Shown piece by piece: positions 27,019 to 36,217 of a DNA stretch of 64,000 bases; position 1 is the first letter of the stretch, and each line of letters opens with the position of its first letter. Location: assembly GCA_963777595.1 (NCBI GenBank), contig CAVZRE010000051.1:43531-107530 (forward strand), in the 5' to 3' direction. Below the pieces are notes generated by a model, which was not told the DNA's origin, did no database searches, and saw nothing but the letters and a program-made list of their open reading frames with translations. The DNA is from CAVVFX01 sp963777595 (GTDB taxonomy: Bacteria; Acidobacteriota; Terriglobia; Bryobacterales; Bryobacteraceae). A program made the position numbers and the translations under genes.

Positions 27019-28616
27019 CTATTGCCTCGCCTCGACCGTAGCAATCTGTTTACCTTTTCCCCCTACCAATGACCCAATCACCATCGCCACCGCCGGCGGC
27101 CGCAAACGAGCCGAGGCCGGCATATGCGGGCGGCACTTTGGAAGAAGAAAAATGCGACCGATCCCGGCAGCGCCTGCGAGCATCGCGCTAGTAGCCTCCG
27201 ACCGCATTGGCGCGGCTCCAGTAGAGGCCGCCTGTCACGGCCGCAAAAGCTCCTGCCAGGAAGATCGGTGCCGGTGATGTTGAGGTAATAGTAGACCGGC
27301 CCCGGCAGCGTGTACCAGATCCCCCAGAACAGAACAAACAGGCTGACGAACAGGTTGGTCACGCGGTTCAGCCGGACTTGTCCCTTCTGCGAGAGCGGCT
27401 TCTTGCGCGCGGGTCCGATCATGTCCTGCGCAATCACCGAGCTCCAACCGAGCAGGTACGAGCTGTTGACCGACATCGTCGCGGCAAGCATGCCCGCGGT
27501 CACCAGTCCGAGCACACCGACCGGCAGGATCTTGGAGATCATGATGGGCATGGCTTCGAGCGAATCCACGTGCGGACCCAGCAGCGCCAGCGCGCCGATT
27601 CCCCACAACATCGGCATCATGCCGCGGCCCAGAAAAATGAAGCCGGTCCACGAGAAGACTTTGCGGCTGGTCTCCGGATCCTTGGTGGAAAAAGTGCGCA
27701 TCGCCGTCGTCTGCCAGCAGGTATCCACCGCCATCCAGAGCAGGATCTGAAAGATAATGAAGCCCCAGCCGTAGTCGGGATTAGTGATCGGATTGAATCC
27801 GCGCGTCGCCCCGGTTCGTCAGCACCGCCTGATACATGTGCTCCCAACCGGCTTTATAGATCGTGAAGCCGGTGATCAGAATCGTGCCGATGCCCAGGAA
27901 TACGAATTGAATGAAGTCGGTGATCACGATCGACACCATGCCGCCGAGCACCGTATAGAGCAGTTCCAGCAGCAGGATGCCCGTCATCATCTCTTTCAGG
28001 TAGTCGCGCGAGACGCCGCTGATCAGCAGCAGGAACGTGCCTTCCACTTTCAGGAACACGCCCATGTTGAGAATGCCGCCGATAGCCACCAGCACGCCGG
28101 TCAGGAGCCGCAGTTTGCGGCTGTAACGCTGCTCGAAGAACTCCGGCACCGTCATGATGCCCATCGCGCGCATCTTCTTCACCAGAAAACCGGTGCGTCC
28201 GATAAAGATCATCACCAGGCCGGCGATCAGGCCGTTGATGAATGACGCGATAGCCCGGTCTTGAAACCGAGCTGTGCGTAGTACATGAACGTGATGGTGC
28301 CGATCTCGGTGGCGGCAAGCGTCGCGATCCCGATATAGGTGCCGAGCTTCCGCCCCGCTACCAGGAAGTCGCCGAGACCGGTGACGTAGCGCTTGCCGTA
28401 GAGACCTGCCGCCATCGTGGCGGCGAGATAAGTAACTACAATGATCCAGTCGATGGGATGGAAGTTCATTTGACTGTGTCCGCTGCGTTCCTCGTCGAGC
28501 AGTTTGAACATCTGGAGCAGATCGGTAAGCCCTCGGACGGCCACTACCGCGAGGATGAAGACGAAGGCTAATCCGGCCACCGCGAAATCAAATTCCCAGA
28601 ATCCGTACCAGGTCAT
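27019..28616 (-). CDS. Sodium:solute symporter (SSS family), about six frameshifts
   Basis: Inner-membrane sodium-coupled transporter; after correction 532 codons. SSS landmarks are LAATMAAGLYGKRYVTGLGD, FLVAGRKLGTYIGIATLAAT, GGMVSIVITDFIQFV and MLAATMSVNSSYLLGWSSVI. The frame changes near 28255 (one base missing in a C run), 27802 (extra), 27270 (extra), 27193 (extra), about 27128 (missing) and about 27095 (extra), after which the sensible C-terminus AMVIGSLVGGKGKQ is reached. The first 49 residues form an additional helix before MNFHPIDWIIVV, the usual SSS start at 28469, so the true start may be there. It is divergent from galactokinase, so a galactose-type sugar is a reasonable substrate (inference). 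Confidence 0.78.
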
Positions 28617-28633
28617 AGTAAACTCGTCTTTGT

Positions 28634-29770
28634 TTGCAGAACCTCACTGTAGCGCATTTTGAAACGTTATTTGGCGCGGGCGGCGATGTGTCCATGGCCG
28701 AAGCGCCGGGACGCGTGAATCTGATCGGCGACCATACCGACTACAACGGCCTGCCGGTGTTTCCAATGGCCTTGCAGCGCCGCTTCCGAATACTGTTCCG
28801 TCCACGCGCGGATCACCTGATCCGCGCGGCGACCGTCGACGGTTATCGCGAGCGCAGCTTCGCGGTCGCCGATGAAATTGAACCTTACGAGCAGGGCGAT
28901 TGGGGCAACTATATCAAGGCTTCGGCGCGCATTCTCACCCGGCACTTCGGAAATCTCCACGGGGTGGATATGCTTCTCCACAGCGACATTCCCGTCGCCG
29001 CGGGACTGAGTTCGTCTTCGGCGTTGGTGGTCGGCAGCGGTCTCGCACTCCTGGCCGCGAATCGCATCGAAGCACCCTTCGAAGAACTGATCGATCTATT
29101 CCCGGAAGGCGAGCGTTATGTCGGAACGCGAGGCGGTGCGATGGACCATGCCGTCTGCCTCGCGGGACGGCTTGGGCACGCTCTCAAAATTGACTTTTCT
29201 CCCTTCGCGGTCCATCCGGTACCTGTGCCGCAAGGTTGGCGATTTCTCATCGGACATAGCCTGGTGCGTGCTGAGAAATCGCGGGAGGTGAAGGAGCAGT
29301 ACAACGAACGCCGCGAATCCTGCCGGCGCGCGTTTCAGCAGCCGCAACCTGTCCTCTCGGAACTCGAGCAGCGGCGGTATCGGCATGTGATCAGCGAGGC
29401 CGAACGCGTCGAGCAGGCGCGTGTCGCGATGATTAATAACGACGTCGAACTATTTGGCAGGTTGATGAATGAATCACACGCGAGCCTGCGTGACGATTTC
29501 GAGGTCAGCCATCCCGAGGTCGATCGCCTGGTACAGGCTTTTCTTGGCGCGGGTGCGGTTGGCGCGCGAGTCACCGGCGCGGGCTTCGGTGGTTGCGCCG
29601 TCGCGCTCTGCCGTCGAGAGGAGTCGGGCCGGGTCATGGGTGCGGTCGAATCGGCATTCTATGCGGACCGTCCATCCAGGCTCAATTTTCCCGAATATCT
29701 CCTCGAAGCCGAACCGTCTGCCGGAGCTCGAATTAGCGCGGCAAAGCTGGTGACCCAAAAGGGGACATGA
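28634..29770 (+). CDS. galK: Galactokinase
   Basis: 378-residue GHMP-family sugar kinase that phosphorylates galactose at C1 with ATP, the entry step of the Leloir pathway. The galactokinase signature APGRVNLIGDHTDYNG lies at about residues 24-39, the ATP-binding loop is VAAGLSSSSALVVG, and the third GHMP motif is VTGAGFGGCAVAL. The TTG at 28634 gives the normal length ahead of the signature; the first ATG (28694) would cut right before it. No Shine-Dalgarno is seen. It is divergent from the SSS transporter, which probably supplies the substrate. No galT or galE is nearby. Confidence 0.92.
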   Translation: MQNLTVAHFETLFGAGGDVSMAEAPGRVNLIGDHTDYNGLPVFPMALQRRFRILFRPRADHLIRAATVDGYRERSFAVADEIEPYEQGDWGNYIKASARILTRHFGNLHGVDMLLHSDIPVAAGLSSSSALVVGSGLALLAANRIEAPFEELIDLFPEGERYVGTRGGAMDHAVCLAGRLGHALKIDFSPFAVHPVPVPQGWRFLIGHSLVRAEKSREVKEQYNERRESCRRAFQQPQPVLSELEQRRYRHVISEAERVEQARVAMINNDVELFGRLMNESHASLRDDFEVSHPEVDRLVQAFLGAGAVGARVTGAGFGGCAVALCRREESGRVMGAVESAFYADRPSRLNFPEYLLEAEPSAGARISAAKLVTQKGT

Positions 29771-29845
29771 GGTCTCCCCTACGAAGACTCGCAAACGCGC
29801 GGCCCGTCGTGAAGAGGATCGCCAAGAGCGGATCGCCGTAGATTT

Positions 29846-30250
29846 TCAAACGGTATCTTTTTTCTTGAAATCGAGGGACGCCGAATTCATACAAAAACGC
29901 TGTCCTGTCGGCCGTGGACCGTCGGGAAAGACATGTCCAAGGTGCGCGCCGCATTTGGCGCATTTCACTTCCGTGCGGGTCATGCCGTGGCTGCGATCCA
30001 CCAGCAGTTCGACGTGATTCACGTCGACCGGCTTATAGAAACTCGGCCAACCGCTGCCGGACTCGAACTTGGTCTGCGAGTCGAACAACGGTTCGCCACA
30101 GCACACGCAGCGGTAGAGACCCGCGTCGTGGTTGTCCCAATATTCGCCAGTGAAGGCCGGCTCAGTTCCTCCGCACCGCGCTACCTTGTATTGCTCGTCG
30201 GACAACTGCTCGCGCCATTCAGCTTCCGTCTTCTCAACCTTCTCAGCCAT
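29846..30250 (-). CDS. msrB: Peptide-methionine (R)-S-oxide reductase MsrB
   Basis: 134-residue cytoplasmic repair enzyme that reduces methionine-R-sulfoxide in proteins. The structural zinc is held by two CxxC pairs (CVCCGEPLF and CAKCGAHLGHVF). Active-site features are SGSGWPSFYKP, HLGHVFPDGP and RFCMNSASL with the catalytic cysteine (most family members read RYCINS). The length is that of free-standing bacterial MsrB. It is a single gene between galK and the glycosyltransferase operon, 22 bases upstream of the glycosyltransferase stop in genome order but with no obvious shared function. Confidence 0.95.
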   Translation of the reverse strand: MAEKVEKTEAEWREQLSDEQYKVARCGGTEPAFTGEYWDNHDAGLYRCVCCGEPLFDSQTKFESGSGWPSFYKPVDVNHVELLVDRSHGMTRTEVKCAKCGAHLGHVFPDGPRPTGQRFCMNSASLDFKKKDTV

Positions 30251-30272
30251 AACCCCAGCTTACTCAAAAAAC

Positions 30273-31691
30273 TCACTTGGTGAGAAGTGCCTTCCTGGCA
30301 CGTTCGTCGCACGCATTTCCAGGATTGTTCTGGCGCGAAAGCCCCTCACGCCAAGCCGTTCTGAGCGCCCGGCGCGCTGCTGTATCGCCCGCAATCGCGC
30401 GATCTCTTAAGCGCGCGACGGCATCGCGCCAAAGTTCGGGGAAGATCCCGCCAGTCGCTCGCACCAGGAAACGCAGGTAGTTGCGTTCCACCAGGTAATC
30501 GAGGTAATCGGCCTTGTAATAGCGGCTGGTAGTGGCCCGGTGACGATGCTCTACTTTGGCGCCGCCACAGTATATCGTCGGCCAGCCCCTTTGCCACCCG
30601 CGATAACCGATATCCAGATCCTCTACATATGCCGGCCGGTAGCACTCGTCGAAGCCGCCCAGTTCCCGTAACTTTCTTGCATCGTACATGGAGCACCCGC
30701 CGCTGCCGTAAAGGACCTGCGTTCCATCCTCGCCAGGTGCGGGCTCAGCGCAATAGACGGGAAATTCAGCTCCTCCATCGCGATGCCAGAAACACAGTCC
30801 GGTTTCCTCGCGACGCTCTCCAGGCGGAAAAAAAATCTGAGCGGTCGTACAAAATAGATCCGGAGTTCTGTCGAACGGGGTCCGCAGCGCCGCAAAAAAT
30901 CCCGGCTCAATCTGCATATCGTTGTTGAGCAGGACTACATGGGAGTAACGAGCGCTTTCGATGCCGCGGTTGACCGCCTCGGAAAACGATAACGGCTGAA
31001 CGCTCGCATCGATATGTATTTGCGGATACTCCTCGCGCAAGAAGCTCGCCGTGCCGTCGCCGGAGCCGTTGTCGACCACGATCAGCTCGCCGGTGTGGGC
31101 CTGAAGATCCGCAATCACACCCGGCAGCATACTGGCGAGCAAACCACGCCCGTCGCGGCTGGGAATTACCACGGAGATCCCGGGCGTTAGCGGCGTACAA
31201 GAAAACCGTCGCACAGGCATAGTGCGAGAATGCCTTCCGGGGATGGTTGCTCCTCCGCAGAAGATCGCGGCTTTGGCGAGTACGTTCCACCAGATGACGC
31301 CCCTGCGCCGCTGGCTCCAGCGCCACTTCAGATGACGCCACAACACCCTGGTGTTCCGCAACGGGAAGTGATCCAGATGGTCGTTATAAATGCGGAGGGC
31401 GGTGCCGGCGGCGATCAGCGCCGCTATTCGCATCCTCCATTCGCCTCCCTGGCGGGTGGCGTGGACTGCGGCCCCGGCAATGCTGCGCTCGGCGATCGCC
31501 TTACGGCACGCGGCGAGGATCGCGCCAGTCCCTTGCCCGGCCGGAATCTCGATCCACTCTCCGCGGTGAGGGCGTACCCGAGAGACCACCAACAGTGCCG
31601 CGTCGGGATTCGCTTCGGCTACCCGATCCAGAAATTCAGTGCTGAGAGCCAGTGGACCGGTGGCGAAGGCAAGATAAACCGGCCGGTTCAA
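30273..31691 (-). CDS. Family 2 glycosyltransferase
   Basis: 472-residue GT-A fold transferase. After an N-terminal 170-residue domain of unclear type (PVYLAFATGPLALSTEFLDRV), the GT2 core begins with GISVVIPSRDGRGLLASMLP and continues with LIVVDNGSGDGTASFLRE, VVLLNNDMQIEPGFFAAL (donor/metal-binding Asp) and the acceptor-side YVEDLDIGYRGWQRGW. It probably adds a sugar to a cell-surface glycan. The frame is open to 32030, but the upstream part is a shadow of the next gene. The TTG at 31691 overlaps that gene's stop as TTGA, a coupling arrangement like the ATGA overlaps elsewhere in this window. Confidence 0.85.
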   Translation of the reverse strand: MNRPVYLAFATGPLALSTEFLDRVAEANPDAALLVVSRVRPHRGEWIEIPAGQGTGAILAACRKAIAERSIAGAAVHATRQGGEWRMRIAALIAAGTALRIYNDHLDHFPLRNTRVLWRHLKWRWSQRRRGVIWWNVLAKAAIFCGGATIPGRHSRTMPVRRFSCTPLTPGISVVIPSRDGRGLLASMLPGVIADLQAHTGELIVVDNGSGDGTASFLREEYPQIHIDASVQPLSFSEAVNRGIESARYSHVVLLNNDMQIEPGFFAALRTPFDRTPDLFCTTAQIFFPPGERREETGLCFWHRDGGAEFPVYCAEPAPGEDGTQVLYGSGGCSMYDARKLRELGGFDECYRPAYVEDLDIGYRGWQRGWPTIYCGGAKVEHRHRATTSRYYKADYLDYLVERNYLRFLVRATGGIFPELWRDAVARLRDRAIAGDTAARRALRTAWREGLSRQNNPGNACDERARKALLTK

Positions 31692-32827
31692 ATAAGCGTG
31701 CCCAACGGCGGTAGCACCCGCGTTTGCCACATGTGCAGCGCCTGCGTGGCAAACGCCGTCGAGACTGGATTGACGTGCGGGATAAGGCTGCCGTTGTGCG
31801 TTCCGAAACTGAAGCCGCCATCGACGCGTGGATCCTCGGAGCGCATTTGAAATTTCGCCAACGTGTCTGCTTCCCTTTCCGCGCTGGCGGTATCGAGAGG
31901 TAGCGCCTCGCAGGCCCACAAGCGAACACGCAGAAGCTGGGCATAGACGTCGGATCGCGCAAACACCGGTGAAATCGTGAGTAGATACCCGCTTACCCGA
32001 GCGATTCCATCGGCCAGCGCCAGCGCGCAACGTTCATCGTCCAGATAGTAGAGCAGCGACTCCAGGAAATAGCAGAATGCGTGGAGGCGGTCCATCACGC
32101 GAAGGCTGTCGGCGTTGCCGGGAAGGAATGTGGCATAATCGGCGAGCGAACGCTCCAGATGACGAGCGAAGGCGCGCGCGAATTCTGCTTCCCCGGTGAT
32201 GGCTGCTAGTTCTCGCCACGCCAAGGCAGCTTTAAGTTGATAGCAACCCGTATTGCGCGACCAGCGCCAGTCGCGGGCCACCGGCTCTTTTCCGGGAAGG
32301 GTGAGGATGGGATGGATCTCGCTGCCCGCGTCGAAATCGCGAATCATTGCGCGCCCGCATTCCCTCGCGCGCGCCAGCAGAAACTCGTCGCGGGTTTCAC
32401 GCCACACGGCCAGCAAGCCGCGAACGATGATGCCGCAGTCGAAAAAATAGAGCATGGATTCCGCGCCAGGGCCGTGCTCGAAAGGAAAGTTGGAAACGCT
32501 CGAATCCCACGCATCCTGCGCCAGAAACCGCGTTGCGTGACGCGCGCGATGCAGAAACGCGGTGTCTCCGGTTACCGAATAGAGATACATGAACGCACTC
32601 GCCGAGTAGCCGGTGATCTCAGTGGAGATGGCCAGGTTGCAGCCCAGATCGGCGCGAAAGAAGCGGGCCACGCCTCCGCCCGGCTCCTGAATGCCGGAAT
32701 CGAGAAACCAACGGCCCGCGCGGGTCAGGGCATCGGAATGGGTTGGTTGAAGATCGGTTGGTTGGGGACTGGAGCTGCTTTCATTAGACTGGCTGCTATC
32801 TCTTTTTATCAATGCGAAAGTCGTCAA
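31688..32827 (-). CDS. Alpha/alpha-barrel carbohydrate-active protein
   Basis: 379-residue protein predicted to be an all-helical (alpha/alpha) toroid, as in six-hairpin glycosidases and epimerases. Repeating helical hairpins with aromatic and acidic residues are visible (GYSASAFMYLYSVTGDTAFL, AESMLYFFDCGIIVRGLLAV, NTGCYQLKAALAWRELAAIT). I cannot assign a GH family, and no catalytic acid pair is certain. No signal peptide is seen. The ATG at 32827 overlaps the upstream LamG-like gene by 32 bases; a TTG at 32812 is an alternative. It sits between a secreted binding protein and a GT2 enzyme, so a role in glycan synthesis or trimming is likely. Confidence 0.72.
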   Translation of the reverse strand: MTTFALIKRDSSQSNESSSSPQPTDLQPTHSDALTRAGRWFLDSGIQEPGGGVARFFRADLGCNLAISTEITGYSASAFMYLYSVTGDTAFLHRARHATRFLAQDAWDSSVSNFPFEHGPGAESMLYFFDCGIIVRGLLAVWRETRDEFLLARARECGRAMIRDFDAGSEIHPILTLPGKEPVARDWRWSRNTGCYQLKAALAWRELAAITGEAEFARAFARHLERSLADYATFLPGNADSLRVMDRLHAFCYFLESLLYYLDDERCALALADGIARVSGYLLTISPVFARSDVYAQLLRVRLWACEALPLDTASAEREADTLAKFQMRSEDPRVDGGFSFGTHNGSLIPHVNPVSTAFATQALHMWQTRVLPPLGTLI

Positions 32828-33455
32828 AGTATGCGACTGTGTCCGCTTTAGTCCATACTCCGGCGCGGCCCGCCGTATTCAACCCGCTGTCGAAGGCGTC
32901 GAACACTTTACGGTGGTTGAAATACACCGCGACTTCGCTACCTTTGTATGTTACACGTAACAGGTTCCAGTCGCCAATCTTGATGGGATGCAGGACACCG
33001 ACAGGTCCGAGCAAAGCCCCTTTCACCGGAACCGGATCGGGGCGCGCATCGACCACGCGAAACATGGCGATGTTGTGGTCCCGGGCGCTGGCGCGAACCA
33101 GGTAGTAGTTGTTGGAGTCGACGGCTCGGAAGACAACTCCCGCATCCTGACCCTGTTTGCCGGAAATGATCTTCAGTCTGACGCTGACATCCCCATCGAG
33201 ACAGGTGATCTTGTCGAAGAGGCACAGGGGAAAACTGAATAGCGGGTCGGCCTTGGAATCCTGGGCCAGCACATTAGGCCGGCTGGGGGCATTTGGATCG
33301 CGCAACACCACCCACCGCGGAGGCGCACCCCGATTGGTCAGCGTGGAGCTCCATCCGGACGGAAGTTCCCCAAGCTTCGTCGAATCGAAGTTAATGTTGA
33401 CCGCCGAGAAAAAGGGCAAACTTAATGCCGCGAGGAGCGTAGCTGCTATCTTCAC
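32796..33455 (-). CDS. Secreted LamG/concanavalin-like lectin-domain protein
   Basis: About 219 residues with a signal peptide (IAATLLAALSLPFFSA) and one jelly-roll beta-sandwich resembling DUF1080/LamG domains (DGDVSVRLKIISG, GVVFRAVDSNNYYLVRA, WNLLRVTYKGSEVAVYFNHR, AGVWTKADTVAYFDDFRID). Such domains bind or cleave sugars. No catalytic residues could be assigned. GTG at 33455 is taken as the start; a TTG four codons earlier is also possible, and neither has a good ribosome site. It is the first gene of an overlapping three-gene set ending in a glycosyltransferase. Confidence 0.75.
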   Translation of the reverse strand: MKIAATLLAALSLPFFSAVNINFDSTKLGELPSGWSSTLTNRGAPPRWVVLRDPNAPSRPNVLAQDSKADPLFSFPLCLFDKITCLDGDVSVRLKIISGKQGQDAGVVFRAVDSNNYYLVRASARDHNIAMFRVVDARPDPVPVKGALLGPVGVLHPIKIGDWNLLRVTYKGSEVAVYFNHRKVFDAFDSGLNTAGRAGVWTKADTVAYFDDFRIDKKR

Positions 33456-33650
33456 CCGAACACCCAAGAGACAGCCGTCATACTTTGATTTTACCGCTTG
33501 TTTTGCGGTCCCTTGGTCCTTCTTTCAAAAGGACCGGGTGCGTGGCGAGAAAACGCACAGCTTGAGGTCCTATAGTACCTGTAGTTGCAGGCCCGTATCC
33601 TGTGTCAACCTTGTGCGGAGAGTCGTTGTTTGTTGCGCCAGCTCAGAACT

Positions 33651-35075
33651 CTAGGAGAGGCTTTCGCCTACGCGATGCAATTTCAGCATGTTGGTGCTGC
33701 CCGTCTGGCCTACCGGCTGTCCCGCGATGCATACCACGCCGTCGCCCGTCTTCAGCCAGCCGTGTTCCAGCACGATGCGGTCAATCTGGGCGATCATCTC
33801 GTCTGTGGAAACCTTGGGCGGGACCACCACCGACGTTACACCGTAATTCAGCGCCAGTTGACGCGCCGCTCCCGGCGATGGAGTAAATGCATAGATCGGA
33901 ACAGCTGGGCGTAAGCGTGAGACCAGCCGTGCGGAGACTCCGCTGCTGGTGAAGACCCCGATGGCTGCCACACTGGCAACCTCCGCGGCGTGATAAGCTG
34001 CCTGAGCAATGATCTGCGCATAGCCGGACTTCTCTTCGGACGTAAGATCCTTGTAGAAGCGAAAACGCCGGGTACTTTCCGCCTGCCTCGCAATGCGCGC
34101 CATGGTCTCCACGGTTTGAACCGGAAACTTCCCAACAGCCGTTTCGCCCGATAGCATGACCGCATCTGAGCCATCGTAAATGGCGTTCGCCACGTCACTG
34201 ACTTCGGCGCGCGTGGGATGCGAGTTCTCGATCATCGATTCGAGCATCTGGGTCGCGGTGATCACGATTTTGCCCAGGTAACGCGCTCGCTCAATGATGG
34301 CCTTCTGAATCTCCGGAACCCGTTCGAGCGCAATTTCGACGCCCAGATCGCCCCGCGCCACCATTACGCCGTCAGATTCCGCGAGAATGGCATCGAGATT
34401 GCGCCACCCTTCCGGCTTTTCGATCTTGGAAATAATCGGAATACGGGCATTCAACTGCCGGAGACGCGTGCGCAGGTATTTCGGATCGTCGGCGGTACGT
34501 ACGAATGACAAAGCGATGAAATCGACGCCGGCTTTTACGCCGAATTCGAGATCTGCCTCGTCTTTCAAAGTGAGTGACGGCGCGCTAACCTGCACGCCGG
34601 GAAGATTGATGCCCTGCTTGTCCTTGATGGAGCCGCCCGAGACCACACGGCAGCGGGCCGCCACTCCATCGGTCGCGATTACCTTGAGTTCGACAGCACC
34701 GTCAGCGAGTTTTACGCAATCGCCCGGCTTTACGTCGCGAGCGAAGGGTTCATAAACCGTGGAAGCCATGCTCGTAGTTCCGAGGACTTCCGTGGTACTG
34801 ATGATGAACTCCGCGCCCGTATGGAGATGACAGCCGCCTTCCTCGAAACGCCCCAGGCGGATCTTGGGTCCCTGCAGATCGAGCAGGATGGCCGCGTGCA
34901 GTCCCATGTCAGCCGCGATCAATCGCACGTTTTCCACACGCCGGGCATGCGCTGCCTGATCGCCGTGGGATGCATTAAGTCGGAAAACATTAACTCCGGC
35001 TGTAAGTAACGCTCGGATGCATTCGGGTGAATCACTGGCAGGACCCAAAGTGACGACGATTTTTGTATTTCGCAT
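33651..35075 (-). CDS. pyk: Pyruvate kinase
   Basis: 474-residue glycolytic enzyme that transfers phosphate from phosphoenolpyruvate to ADP. The N-terminus MRNTKIVVTLGPAS, the metal/PEP-site motif ISKIEKPEGWRNLD, the signature MVARGDLGVEIALERVP, TQMLESMI and the C-terminal allosteric domain are all present. The length matches the bacterial PykF/PykA type. The upstream-extended frame to 35120 was rejected because alignment starts at MRNTK. It follows rapZ on the same strand after 204 bases, so it probably has its own promoter; a small hairpin (AGCAGT/ACTGCT at 35172-35188) lies in that gap. Confidence 0.95.
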   Translation of the reverse strand: MRNTKIVVTLGPASDSPECIRALLTAGVNVFRLNASHGDQAAHARRVENVRLIAADMGLHAAILLDLQGPKIRLGRFEEGGCHLHTGAEFIISTTEVLGTTSMASTVYEPFARDVKPGDCVKLADGAVELKVIATDGVAARCRVVSGGSIKDKQGINLPGVQVSAPSLTLKDEADLEFGVKAGVDFIALSFVRTADDPKYLRTRLRQLNARIPIISKIEKPEGWRNLDAILAESDGVMVARGDLGVEIALERVPEIQKAIIERARYLGKIVITATQMLESMIENSHPTRAEVSDVANAIYDGSDAVMLSGETAVGKFPVQTVETMARIARQAESTRRFRFYKDLTSEEKSGYAQIIAQAAYHAAEVASVAAIGVFTSSGVSARLVSRLRPAVPIYAFTPSPGAARQLALNYGVTSVVVPPKVSTDEMIAQIDRIVLEHGWLKTGDGVVCIAGQPVGQTGSTNMLKLHRVGESLS

Positions 35076-35279
35076 GAATGAATTAATTGGCGCGCGCGTG
35101 CTTTCAATCAGCGCGCACATGGCGGACTCACTTCATCGTCGCGGGAGGGGATCAGCTTTGTCAAATGTTACAGCAGTGGGGAACTGCTTTATGGCAAATC
35201 ATCTCGGCCCCGAATGTGCCCACTTTGTAAAGCGTAATCTCTCGAGTCGGGGTATTCGAGGCCGGCAGAACCGCTGCGG

Positions 35280-36197
35280 TCACACCGCCTTCAGCATGTC
35301 GCGATGAGACACCTTGGTCTGAAATCCACTCTGCGCCAGGTTCTTGCGGATCTGGTCCGCGATCATGACTGAGCGATGGTGTCCGCCTGTGCAGCCAAAT
35401 CCGATGGTGAGATAGCTTTTGCCTTCGCGGATATAGTGAGGCAGCAGATAGATGAGCAATTCCGAGATCCGCTCGATGAACTCCTGCGTCTGCGGGAACG
35501 ACCGGATATAACGCGCAACACCGGGATTGCGGCCGGTCAGCTTCTTGAATTTCGGGATGTAATTGGGATTTGGCAGAAAACGAACGTCAAATACCAGATC
35601 GCTGTCGGGAGGCACGCCATGACGGTATCCGAAGCTGGTAATGTACACCATGATGTTCGACGCTTCGCTCTCGCCGTGGAACTTTTCGCGGATGAAGTGG
35701 CGCACGTCGTGAACTGTAAATTTCGAGGTCTCGATCCGCAGGTCGGCCAGCGCGCGGATGGTCGAGAGCTTCTTCCGCTCCCTCGCGATACTGTCGCGGA
35801 TGGATTGATCCACGCCCAGCGGATGCGGGCGGCGCGTCTCGCTGAAACGCCGCATGATGGTCTCTGCGTCGGCTTCGAGATACAGCAGATGCGTCATCAC
35901 GCTACGCTTGATGCGGTTGAAAGTTTCGGGAAAGCGGAGCAACCCTTCGCCTTCCCGAATATCGACGACGATGGCCGCGCGATGAATCGTGGTCGAATCG
36001 CGGACGAGTTCCGCAAACTTCGGCATCAGGTCGAGCGGAAGATTGTCAACGGCATAGTAGCCCAGGTCTTCGAGAACTTTGAGCACCGTCGCCTTCCCGG
36101 CGCCACTCATACCCGTGATGATGATGAGTTCCGAGCGGTCTCCTGAAGACGGGTTGCGCCCGGCTTTCTTAGCGGACTTCTTCGCAGGTTGCGCCAT
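35280..36197 (-). CDS. rapZ: RNase adapter protein RapZ (YvcJ family)
   Basis: 305-residue nucleotide-binding protein. Walker A is GMSGAGKAT at residues 29-37, a Walker B-like segment is AAIVVDIRE, and the C-terminal RapZ-specific domain has IGFGCTGGHHRSVMIAD. In E. coli, RapZ controls the small RNA GlmZ and thereby amino-sugar synthesis; in Gram-positives the homologue YvcJ has other roles, so the role here is open. A Lys-rich leader (AKKSAKKAG) is unusual. It is the third gene of rpoN-hpf-rapZ, 20 bases after hpf. The ptsN gene that often lies between these genes is absent. Confidence 0.95.
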   Translation of the reverse strand: MAQPAKKSAKKAGRNPSSGDRSELIIITGMSGAGKATVLKVLEDLGYYAVDNLPLDLMPKFAELVRDSTTIHRAAIVVDIREGEGLLRFPETFNRIKRSVMTHLLYLEADAETIMRRFSETRRPHPLGVDQSIRDSIARERKKLSTIRALADLRIETSKFTVHDVRHFIREKFHGESEASNIMVYITSFGYRHGVPPDSDLVFDVRFLPNPNYIPKFKKLTGRNPGVARYIRSFPQTQEFIERISELLIYLLPHYIREGKSYLTIGFGCTGGHHRSVMIADQIRKNLAQSGFQTKVSHRDMLKAV

Positions 36198-36217
36198 TCC
36201 CGTGTGAGGCTGCGGCG

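Noticed and set aside
31692..32030. Upstream extension of the GT2 transferase
   Set aside because: It is an out-of-frame shadow of the alpha/alpha-barrel gene, and a TTGA overlap gives a natural start.
35172..35188. Hairpin AGCAGT/ACTGCT between rapZ and pyk as a terminator
   Set aside because: Six-base stem without a T-run on the minus strand; noted within the pyk entry but not called.
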